Below, one piece after another: positions 57,365 through 64,000 of a stretch of 64,000 bases of DNA (position 1 is its first letter; each line of letters opens with the position of its first letter). The DNA is from Methylococcaceae bacterium (GTDB lineage Bacteria > Pseudomonadota > Gammaproteobacteria > Methylococcales > Methylomonadaceae). The position numbers and the translations under genes were made by a program. Where the stretch lies: the NCBI GenBank assembly GCA_016715325.1, contig JADKAL010000001.1, forward strand, positions 1 to 64,000. The letters are read 5' to 3'. The notes beneath the pieces were generated by a model, which saw only the letters and a program-made list of their open reading frames with translations, did not search any database and was not told the DNA's origin.

Positions 57365-58069
57365 TTATCCATTAACGTAATAACCGGTTAGTTGATAGCC
57401 TGTGAGTACCCATCCGGCTGACATAAGAACAATATTCGCTGCTTTAGAAAAAGCATAAAAACCGACGACCTTCGCCAAAAAGCCTAACGCAATCAAAATT
57501 ATAAAAAGCGCGAAGAATTGACCGATTTCCACGCCAACATTAAACGCCAGCAGATTTTTCCATAAGCCGTCTTGCGGAATTGCAAATTCCTGTAGCTTTG
57601 TTGCCAAGCCGAAGCCGTGAAACAGCCCGAATACCGCCACAGCGATTTTAGTATTCGGTTGAAAACCCAGAAGTTGCTTGAAACCGCCTATATTATCGAA
57701 GGCTTTATAGACAATCGATAACCCGATAACCGCGTCGATTAAAAAAGAATTGACATGAAAACCGAGCAATACGCCCAGCAATAAGGTCAAGCTGTGCCCA
57801 AGGGTAAACAAACTGACATAAATCAAAATGTCCCGCAGGCGAAAAAGAAAGAAAATAACGCCAAACAAAAAGAGTAAATGATCGTAACCGGTGACCATGT
57901 GTTTGGCGCCGATATACAAAAACGGGCCGATGGCGACGCCTTGATTGAGGCTTAAGAAATTTTTCGTCGTCGAATCGACGCCGTGCGCAAATAAGTTTCC
58001 CGGTAGCGAGGCTAACAAAACCGGAATGAGAAAGCCGAAGAGTATTCGTTTGTTGGCGGTCATGTTCAA
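57365..58069 (-). CDS. HupE/UreJ-family permease
   Basis: 234 residues, signal peptide or first helix then about six membrane segments. His motifs GYDHLLFLFG, LFTLGHSLTLL and LFHGFGLATKL are the hallmark. Family members are linked to nickel (hydrogenase/urease loci) or other metals; no such enzymes are nearby here. It lies inside the pqq region with its anchor partner. Confidence 0.85.
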   Translation of the reverse strand: MNMTANKRILFGFLIPVLLASLPGNLFAHGVDSTTKNFLSLNQGVAIGPFLYIGAKHMVTGYDHLLFLFGVIFFLFRLRDILIYVSLFTLGHSLTLLLGVLLGFHVNSFLIDAVIGLSIVYKAFDNIGGFKQLLGFQPNTKIAVAVFGLFHGFGLATKLQEFAIPQDGLWKNLLAFNVGVEIGQFFALFIILIALGFLAKVVGFYAFSKAANIVLMSAGWVLTGYQLTGYYVNG

Positions 58070-58123
58070 CCCAACCCGTTATATACGCCCACCTGTTCTT
58101 CCCAGATTAGTGGAGCGAAAAGA

Positions 58124-58840
58124 CTAATATTCAAAATAATTATGCAAATCATGAGGACTAATTATTATTACCTTGTCCCACATTGATTTAATTTTAGGCA
58201 GTGATCGAAGTTGATTTAAATCATCAGAGTCCGTATGTCCCCAATTAATGAGGTCAACTAAAATTAACCACCATTCAAGGTATTTATAATGATAATTAGA
58301 AATTTTAAGTTCTTTCTTTGAAATAAGGATTTCTAAATTACGATAAATTTCATCGACTACAAAACAACCTATTTCATCTTCAGCTCCGCCGCCAAGAACA
58401 TAATAATCTTCACTTTTTGAAATACGTTGAATGAAGCCAATCGATAAACACTCTAGAATTCTATAGTTTCGATTGATTTTTTCATCAGAGTTTTTAAAGG
58501 CAATTAGTAATTCCTCAACTTCATTCTTTACGTTTGACCAACCCTTAAATGGATGAATCAAAGAAAAATCAACATACCATGATTCGCCATCGATAGCTGG
58601 GCCGAATTTTTTTAATAATTTCTCTAATCCTTGCCATACCTTAGGAAAATATTCTTGATGAGCGTATGTTTCATGGAAATCTGATGTATCTTGATAATGC
58701 GAATTGAGCCTAGTGACTTCAATTGCGATTGAATTGTTGATAACAAAATCTGGAGGAACCTTTCCTTCTGGTTCGTAAACTATATCGGTAAAGCCGTTAG
58801 CTAATAGATATTTACGAACATAAGCTTCTGTTATATCCAT
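58124..58840 (-). CDS. Restriction-endonuclease-like (PD-D/ExK) protein of unknown function
   Basis: 238 residues. PPDFVINNSIAIEVTRLN gives the D...ExT core of a PD-(D/E)xK fold. The rest is not recognised. The gene is visibly AT-rich compared with its neighbours pqqC and hupE and stands alone, which suggests recent gain, perhaps a solitary defence or homing nuclease. Catalytic Lys is replaced by Thr, so activity is uncertain. Confidence 0.5.
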   Translation of the reverse strand: MDITEAYVRKYLLANGFTDIVYEPEGKVPPDFVINNSIAIEVTRLNSHYQDTSDFHETYAHQEYFPKVWQGLEKLLKKFGPAIDGESWYVDFSLIHPFKGWSNVKNEVEELLIAFKNSDEKINRNYRILECLSIGFIQRISKSEDYYVLGGGAEDEIGCFVVDEIYRNLEILISKKELKISNYHYKYLEWWLILVDLINWGHTDSDDLNQLRSLPKIKSMWDKVIIISPHDLHNYFEY

Positions 58841-58861
58841 CAGATTTCTGAAAATATTTAA

Positions 58862-59590
58862 TTATTTTACATTAAAATAAGGCGGCATGTTATTGATATA
58901 CGCCATATACATTGCATCCGCCATTGTCCACAACACATCCAGTTTAAACTGCAATATTTTGATCATGCGGTCTTGCTGTTCGCGGGTCTTGTACCAGTCC
59001 AGGGTTATAGCCAAACCGTGTTCGACATCGCGGCGGGCTTCGGTTAAACGCTTCCGGAAGTAGGCGTAGCCGTCCTTGTCGATCCAAGGATAGTGATCGG
59101 GCCAGTTGTCCAGGCGTTGCTGGTGGATTTTCGGCGCGAACAGTTCGGTCAATGACGAACTTGCCGCCTCGTGCCATTCGGCTTGCCGTGCGAAGTTGAC
59201 GTAGGCATCGACGGCAAAACGCACGCCGGGTAAAACATGCTGTTCTGACGTGATTTCTTCACGGGTTAAGCCTACCGCCATGCCCAATTGTATCCAAGCT
59301 TCGATGCCTCCGGGGTCGCCGGGATGTCCGTCGTGATCCATGATGCGTTGAATCCATTTGGCGCGGGTTTCGCGGTCGGGGCAATTGGCGAGAATATTGG
59401 CATCCTTGCGCGGAATGCTGACTTGGTAATAATAACGGTTAGCCACCCAACCCTGGATTTGCTGTTTAGTCAGTTTTCCATCATTCATTAGCGTGTGGTA
59501 AGGATGATGGATGTGGTAATACTTTTCCATGCCGCGCAATTGCGCTTCGAATTCGGTGCGGGTCCAGGGGTGTTGTTCGTTATTATTCAT
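58862..59590 (-). CDS. pqqC: Pyrroloquinoline-quinone synthase PqqC
   Basis: 242 residues from ATG 59590 (in-frame ATG 59626 has no family-like sequence before it). [45 protein letters not shown] and [10 protein letters not shown] match. Catalyses the final oxygen-dependent ring closure to PQQ. Separated from pqqB by a Uma2 gene and a repeat, and from pqqD by several unrelated genes. Confidence 0.95.
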   Translation of the reverse strand: MNNNEQHPWTRTEFEAQLRGMEKYYHIHHPYHTLMNDGKLTKQQIQGWVANRYYYQVSIPRKDANILANCPDRETRAKWIQRIMDHDGHPGDPGGIEAWIQLGMAVGLTREEITSEQHVLPGVRFAVDAYVNFARQAEWHEAASSSLTELFAPKIHQQRLDNWPDHYPWIDKDGYAYFRKRLTEARRDVEHGLAITLDWYKTREQQDRMIKILQFKLDVLWTMADAMYMAYINNMPPYFNVK

Positions 59591-59828
59591 CAGCTTATAT
59601 ATAGAAAGTTTGCAATCATAAGTCAAATTTAAGGATTACTGACTCGGTGACATTTAAGGAATGTTCATATCGCACTGTGTCTCGGCAGTTAGGTGTGAAA
59701 AATTACCTTTATTTCGCATTCTTTGACAGTACAATTTTTATTAAGGCGTACAGAATTTTTTCAAATTTTTTATGCGCAAATTAGATTCTGGTGTAAATAA
59801 ATTTTATATTTTAATGTGGAGTACCATT

Positions 59829-60350
59829 ATGCGTAAATTTTCAAAATCCATATTGGCGGGTATTTTAGCCTTAGTGAGTTTAGTTGTCTCTAATAGCCAT
59901 GCAGCAATAGTAGATTGTCAAAAGCTAACGCCTACGGCCTACAACAATGCAATTAGGGAGATAAATTCAAGCCTGACCCAAGCTACACTGGATTTCAACA
60001 AGCACGGAACCACCGGAGCCTATGCTGTGGCGGCTAAATATAACCGGGATAATATCCAAACCGCTCTCGGTACGATGCAGCAATTAATTAATTGGTTACA
60101 GTTAAATAACTTTTTTGCGCCATATGTTTCCATCGCATCGGCTTCATACAACACCTATGGACAAGCAAATGTTGCGATTGGACATTTACACGCAGCTAAA
60201 CATTGGGCGTCAATTAGCGCCGTTTATCACGGAAGTTTAGCGGCTAGAAAGTCGATTGATTATTCAACTCGTGCGATTAGCGCACTGGAATTTCTTAATA
60301 TAAACGGTACAAAATGTTATGTTGACCAGTACGGACCTTTTGTGAATTAA
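59829..60350 (+). CDS. Small secreted helical protein of unknown function
   Basis: 173 residues from ATG 59829 (GGAG upstream; the earlier in-frame ATG 59772 lacks one). Signal peptide FSKSILAGILALVSLVVSNS ending at HAA. The mature part is Ala/Asn-rich and helical, with two Cys (VDCQKL and KCYVDQ) that could close a ring. Family not recognised. Confidence 0.6.
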   Translation: MRKFSKSILAGILALVSLVVSNSHAAIVDCQKLTPTAYNNAIREINSSLTQATLDFNKHGTTGAYAVAAKYNRDNIQTALGTMQQLINWLQLNNFFAPYVSIASASYNTYGQANVAIGHLHAAKHWASISAVYHGSLAARKSIDYSTRAISALEFLNINGTKCYVDQYGPFVN

Positions 60351-60589
60351 GAGTTGTGGAGCTGATTAACTCGCGTCCAAACTAAAGTGGCAATCATACC
60401 TAACCATGATGCTTGGGCTTTTATGTCCTTCGGAAAAATCGGCCTACGGAACTTTAGATAATCAATAATAACAAAAACTTTCAAATACATGTTTTCAGGA
60501 ATGGCTTGTGTTCCTTTATAGTTTAAGTTTATTGTATTAATGGACTTTAACGTTTTGAATTTATAAGGGCTATTGCTTAACTTACTCAC
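60347..60589 (-). CDS. Hypothetical short protein
   Basis: 80 residues, overlapping the previous stop by 4 bases on the other strand. Basic; ends WLGMIATLVWTRVNQLHNS. No good ribosome site and no family recognised; may be a fragment. Confidence 0.25.
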   Translation of the reverse strand: MSKLSNSPYKFKTLKSINTINLNYKGTQAIPENMYLKVFVIIDYLKFRRPIFPKDIKAQASWLGMIATLVWTRVNQLHNS

Positions 60590-60597
60590 CTTAGGAC

Positions 60598-60767
60598 CGT
60601 AGGGCGGATTAGCCGTGCAACGTGGATGGGTTTTGATTTACCACTTTTTTTTGGGCGCGGTGTAATCCACCGAATGTGTTTTGACCTCGCCATGTGGCGG
60701 ATTACGGCGCACGGAAACTCCTTACAAATCTTAATGTTAAACTTATTGTGCGCCTAATCCGCCCTAC
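60598..60767. repeat. REP-like inverted repeat block
   Basis: GTAGGGCGGATTAGCCG at 60598-60614 and its inverted form GCCTAATCCGCCCTAC at 60752-60767 frame a third copy of the GGCGGATTA motif (about 60712). Same GTAG foot as the repeats near the RAYT, 30 kb away. Confidence 0.65.
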
Positions 60768-60774
60768 ATTTAAC

Positions 60775-61349
60775 TTATTCAAACACCACATCCTCGTAAA
60801 TATAATCCAAGGTTAAGGCGGCTTGGTAAACGCCACAGGCAATTTGTAAAGTTTCCCCGGCTGTGAGTGAGCCTAATTGCCAAACGCCATTAGCGTCGCG
60901 TTGGTAAAATTCGACTTTTTTTCGTTGCGAGTCGGCCAGCAAGTAATAACGAAGACTGGGGATTTCGGAATAAGTTTGCCGTTTTTCGTGACGGTCAACA
61001 CGTTCTGTGCTGGGTGATTGCACTTCGGCGATGAAACAGGGGTGTTCCTTATAGAATTGAGCGTTGTCGTTCTTGTCGCATACCAGCATGACATCAGGGT
61101 AGTAGTAAATTTTGCCGTGTTCGGCGCGGCATTTCATGTCGCTTGAATAAACCGCACATGGATTGGGTTTGCCTTGCATTGCCAAACGAAGCCGGAAAAA
61201 AATGTTGCCGGTAATGCGGATATGTTGGTCGCTCGCGCCGGACATGGCGTAGCAATCGCCATCCACGAATTCGTTCTTGATTTCGCTGGTGGCTTCCAAT
61301 GTTAAATAATCTTGCTCGGTTTGCGTTTTTTTTGCAGGACGGCAGGCAT
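60775..61349 (-). pseudogene. Uma2-family putative endonuclease, frameshifted at the start
   Basis: TEQDYLTLEATSEIKNEFVD, GDCYAMSGASDQHIRI, KIYYYPDVMLVCD and HPCFIAEVQSPSTERVDRHE match Uma2 (DUF820, PD-(D/E)xK fold). A natural start ATG at 61349 (MPAVLQKK) is out of frame by one base across the A8 run (plus-strand T8 about 61326-61333). With one more A it reads MPAVLQKKTQTEQDY. Function of Uma2 proteins is unproven. Confidence 0.75.
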
Positions 61350-61412
61350 AGTTGAACCTCGAAAAGTACCATAGGATGCGCCTCGTGCCTCGGCACATCC
61401 TATCAATTATCT

Positions 61413-62324
61413 TTAAATATCAATCTCCAACCCATCATGCGCCAATTCAATCCCGGCTTGAAGGAGTTGCCGATGCGGATCTGAATCTTCATCCAGAATT
61501 GGATTGCTGTTGTTGATGTGGATCAAGATTTTGCGCGCTTTCGGTACGCCATTCAAAATTTCTATCATGCCGCCTTTGCTCGATTGCGGCAGATGCCCCA
61601 TTTCCGCTGCCGGTTTCTTGCTTAAGCCCAAATCGATCATTTCGTTTTCCGACCAGAACGTACCGTCTACCAGCACACAATCTGCATTCAGCATATTCGC
61701 CATAACGTGATTTTCGATTTCGCCCAATCCCGGCGCGTAATAGACCTGTTTTCCGGTTGAAATCTGCTCGATAACCAGTCCGATGTTGTCGCCGTCATGC
61801 GGATCGTGGCGGTGCGGCGAGTAGGGCGGGGCTTTGCTTTTTAGGGATTGGGTGTAAAACCGTAGGTCGGCAATGGCCGGGATGGTAAAGCTGCCGCCGT
61901 CAATCGGAACCGGATGATGATTCACCGTGCAGTAATGCGAAAGCATGTTGAAAATCGGGAATCCGGTGGTTAAATCCTGCTTGACCATTTCTGTGCAATA
62001 AATATCTAAAGGCTTGCCTTCACGCAACATCAACAAGCCGGTGGTGTGGTCGATCTGGCTGTCAATGAGCAAGACGGTCTTGATGCCAGTATCGCGTAGG
62101 CCGTGCTTAGGCTGGATGGCTGGAAAAGCTTCCAATTGGGTGCGGATGTCGGGCGAGGCATTGATCAATAGCCAATTTTCATTGTCGCTACTGACTGCGA
62201 TGGACGATTGGGTGCGTTTTTTGCCGTTCATCTCGCCGGCACGGATGCGTTTGCAGTTGTTGCAGTTGCAGTTCCACTGCGGAAAACCGCCGCCCGCGCC
62301 GGAGCCGAGGACTCTTATTTTCAT
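61413..62324 (-). CDS. pqqB: PQQ synthesis hydroxylase PqqB
   Basis: 303 residues. VLGSGAGGGFPQWNCNC begins the metallo-beta-lactamase fold; LLIDSQIDHTTGLLML, SPHRHDPHDGDNIGL and HINNSNPILDEDS give the metal-site region and family signature. Hydroxylates the cross-linked peptide-derived Tyr. 108 bases after pqqA with a hairpin between. Confidence 0.95.
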   Translation of the reverse strand: MKIRVLGSGAGGGFPQWNCNCNNCKRIRAGEMNGKKRTQSSIAVSSDNENWLLINASPDIRTQLEAFPAIQPKHGLRDTGIKTVLLIDSQIDHTTGLLMLREGKPLDIYCTEMVKQDLTTGFPIFNMLSHYCTVNHHPVPIDGGSFTIPAIADLRFYTQSLKSKAPPYSPHRHDPHDGDNIGLVIEQISTGKQVYYAPGLGEIENHVMANMLNADCVLVDGTFWSENEMIDLGLSKKPAAEMGHLPQSSKGGMIEILNGVPKARKILIHINNSNPILDEDSDPHRQLLQAGIELAHDGLEIDI

Positions 62325-62382
62325 GTGATTGTTCGTAATTAGGTTAAATGAGCAAATGATAGAGGATTTGCCGTAAATTAGG

Positions 62383-62414
62383 CAAAAAAAAGGGGCTATG
62401 TAAGCCCCTTTTTG
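62383..62414 (-). terminator. Terminator/attenuator between pqqA and pqqB
   Basis: AAGGGGCT at 62390-62397 pairs with AGCCCCTT at 62403-62410, with T-run sequence on both sides so it can act on either strand. It should give far more pqqA than pqqB message, fitting PqqA as substrate peptide. Confidence 0.8.
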
Positions 62415-62432
62415 TTTACAACCGATAAACGC

Positions 62433-62507
62433 TTAACGGTTGTAGATGTACATGGTTACTTCAAAACCGAAACGCAGGTCTGTGTAACTTGGTGTTTCCC
62501 ATTTCAT
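62433..62507 (-). CDS. pqqA: PQQ precursor peptide PqqA
   Basis: 24 residues: MKWETPSYTDLRFGFEVTMY then IYNR. The Glu and Tyr of EVTMY are the two residues that become PQQ. A strong GGAGGTTGAC precedes the ATG. Too short for routine gene calling but unmistakable. Head of the pqq cluster. Confidence 0.97.
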   Translation of the reverse strand: MKWETPSYTDLRFGFEVTMYIYNR

Positions 62508-62566
62508 TGTCAACCTCCAGAAGTTTTAATTTGTTATACGCTAGCTTGATCAAGAAAGCTAACCGA

Positions 62567-62595
62567 AGTATACGACGATCTTTTTAATTTCGCAA
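62567..62595 (-). promoter_or_regulatory. Candidate sigma-70 promoter of pqqA
   Basis: Minus strand: TTGCGA (-35), 17 bases, TATACT (-10), about 60 bases before pqqA. Confidence 0.55.
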
Positions 62596-62742
62596 CACTT
62601 GCAAAGGCTCGTTGCGTTCATAATTTTCTGCATGTATCGGGAGAGATCGGGCTTCTTTATTTTTTAGTAGAAAAGAGTATCATCAAGGATCATCTATCCT
62701 TTAAATATAACAATTCAAGCAATAAGGCTATGAGGAGGAAAT

Positions 62743-62961
62743 ATGGGTACCGTAATTGAAATTTTTGTAGTGATGTTAGTTGTCGGCGCCGGTGCTTTTG
62801 CGCCGTTAGGCTATTTTATTTATAAGTTCGGTCAAAAAAACAGCCAACCCTTTGGTGAAACAGAACCGCACGGCGACAGTCCGTCCTTTGTTAACGAGCT
62901 GGTCGAAAAAGTGATTGCTTTGGTTAAAAGCAAAACAAGCGGCAGTAAATCGAAGTCTTAA
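62743..62961 (+). CDS. Small single-pass membrane protein
   Basis: 72 residues; AGGAGGAA six bases before the ATG is a strong ribosome site. Membrane helix at ~5-28 (IEIFVVMLVVGAGAFAPLGY), then a short acidic stretch and a basic SKS tail. Family not recognised. Convergent with moeB. Confidence 0.6.
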   Translation: MGTVIEIFVVMLVVGAGAFAPLGYFIYKFGQKNSQPFGETEPHGDSPSFVNELVEKVIALVKSKTSGSKSKS

Positions 62962-62971
62962 AAGTATGCCA

Positions 62972-63724
62972 TTAATCCTCCAGGTTGCCGCAGGTCGGGC
63001 AACCTGGATTTTTTTTGAAGCGCATTGTCCTTATATTCATCGTTAAACCGTCGATCAACAGCAATCTGCCTGTTAAAGTTTCGCCCGTGTCGATAATCAA
63101 CTTCATGGTTTCTAAAGCTTGAATGCTGCCGATGATGCCCGTAATCGGGGCGATTACACCATTGGTGGCGCAGTTCAGATTTTCATCGTCCGTATTTTTG
63201 TATAAACAGTTGTAGCAGGGGCTATCGTTTCGGCCCGGCGTATAAACCGACACTTGTCCTTCAAACCGGATTGCCGCACCCGATACCAAAGGCTTTTTTG
63301 CGTTTACACACGCCTTATTGACGGCGAATCGCGTCGTAAAATTATCGCTGCAATCCAATACGACATCTGCATTTTCGACTTCTTTATCCAACGTATCGTC
63401 TGTTAATCGCTGTTTATTCGCTTTTACTGCTACTTCGGGATTCAATTGAAAAAGGGTGTTACGGGTTGAAATTACTTTATCCGTCCCCACATCTGCCGTG
63501 TGGTGGGCAATCTGCCTTTGTAAATTGGATAAATCTACGTCGTCGTTATCGTAAATCGTAATATGGCCGACGCCCCCGGCAGCTAGATACATCGCCGCTG
63601 GCGAGCCCAAGCCGCCCGCTCCGACAATTAAAATACGTGCGGAAAGCAGCTTATTCTGCCCGGCAATATCGCAGGCGGGCAACATGATTTGGCGGCTATA
63701 TCGGAGAAGTTGATTGTCATTCAT
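62972..63724 (-). CDS. moeB: MoeB/ThiF-type adenylyltransferase
   Basis: 250 residues. ILIVGAGGLGSPAAMYLAAG is the ATP site, RQIAHHTADVG and LDCSDNFTTR follow, and zinc is held by the CYNC and CPTC pairs. Adenylates the C-terminus of MoaD (molybdopterin) or ThiS. MoeB is favoured by overall pattern, but ThiF cannot be ruled out. Confidence 0.88.
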   Translation of the reverse strand: MNDNQLLRYSRQIMLPACDIAGQNKLLSARILIVGAGGLGSPAAMYLAAGGVGHITIYDNDDVDLSNLQRQIAHHTADVGTDKVISTRNTLFQLNPEVAVKANKQRLTDDTLDKEVENADVVLDCSDNFTTRFAVNKACVNAKKPLVSGAAIRFEGQVSVYTPGRNDSPCYNCLYKNTDDENLNCATNGVIAPITGIIGSIQALETMKLIIDTGETLTGRLLLIDGLTMNIRTMRFKKNPGCPTCGNLED

Positions 63725-63770
63725 GAGTATACGGAATAAGTAAGATTACGCGGGGATGATGCCAAAGAAC

Positions 63771-63798
63771 TTGACAGACTGCAAAAGCTCATTATCAT
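63771..63798 (+). promoter_or_regulatory. groES promoter
   Basis: TTGACA at 63771-63776, 16 bases, TATCAT at 63793-63798. The -10 box abuts the CIRCE operator, so HrcA binding would block it. Confidence 0.7.
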
Positions 63799-63824
63799 TA
63801 GCACTCATTACTAGCGAGTGCTAA
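63798..63824 (+). promoter_or_regulatory. CIRCE operator (HrcA site)
   Basis: TTAGCACTC, nine bases, GAGTGCTAA: a perfect CIRCE inverted repeat, 44 bases before groES. It implies an HrcA repressor, relieved by heat. Confidence 0.96.
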
Positions 63825-63868
63825 TAACAAATTTACAACCTTAATTTTGATCCATAGGAGATATTTTA

Positions 63869-64000
63869 ATGAACATACGTCCGTTACACGACAGAGTGGT
63901 AGTCAAACGTTCTGAAGAAGAAACTACAACCCCAGGCGGTATCGTATTGCCAGGTTCCGCAGCTGAAAAACCAAGCGAAGGCTTGGTATTGGCGGTAGGT
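63869..64000 (+). CDS. groES: Co-chaperonin GroES, N-terminal part (partial)
   Basis: ATG 63869 after AGGAG. 44 residues to the right edge: [18 protein letters not shown], then the mobile loop [19 protein letters not shown]. GroES caps GroEL. The rest, and presumably groEL, lie outside. Confidence 0.97.
   Translation, partial: MNIRPLHDRVVVKRSEEETTTPGGIVLPGSAAEKPSEGLVLAVG

Overview
The window looks like the chromosome of a gammaproteobacterial methylotroph, most likely a type I methanotroph (Methylococcales). This is inferred from a dispersed but complete pqqA-B-C-D-E set, an xfp-ackA phosphoketolase operon, a PQQ-type soluble sugar dehydrogenase, MutL carrying its own endonuclease motif, and gammaproteobacterial housekeeping genes (proA, ychF, ygfZ, ctaA, coaX-birA, htpX, moeB, groES). 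The genus cannot be fixed from the sequence alone.

Layout. 1-2 kb: proA (cut by the left edge), a truncated haemoglobin and a FitA/FitB-type toxin-antitoxin pair. 2.4-7 kb: a degenerate copy of a tmRNA 3' end next to a P4-type integrase, then decayed IS1380- and IS3-family elements. 7-14 kb: an NlpE-like protein and the most interesting accessory locus, a TIR-domain gene overlapping an nSTAND1 NTPase gene with a long tail of ~75-residue repeats. This is a candidate abortive-infection defence system; both genes carry one frameshift. 15-19 kb: xfp, a histidine phosphatase and ackA. 19-29 kb: mostly core genes (dacB, an RTX protein, htpX, a sugar dehydrogenase with a NUDIX hydrolase, tRNA-Met, ychF, ygfX/ygfZ, ctaA).

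28.8-33.2 kb is a repeat-rich hotspot. It holds REP-type palindromes, a group II intron that appears to sit inside a REP foot sequence, a frameshifted RAYT (REP transposase), a truncated PepSY gene, and an immunity-like gene bracketed by a ~135 bp inverted repeat. 33.4-45.8 kb: coaX-birA, a BarA-like hybrid kinase with a REC-PAS-GGDEF-EAL partner, and a tripartite RND efflux operon whose pump gene is frameshifted. 46-53.6 kb: IS3 remnant, mutL, a double PilZ protein, PAP2 phosphatase with glycosyltransferase, a frameshifted quinone-oxidoreductase-like gene and an IS1595 remnant. 53.8-62.6 kb: the PQQ genes on the minus strand, interrupted by an NlpE-like gene, a HupE/UreJ permease with its anchor protein, a nuclease-like gene, two small secreted proteins and a Uma2 protein. 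The window closes with moeB and a CIRCE-controlled groES.

Six genes can be restored by changing one short run: TTGG x3, T5, T5, A6, A3 and A8. One of them is pqqE, which a PQQ-dependent methylotroph should need. Some of these breaks may therefore be assembly errors rather than true pseudogenes.
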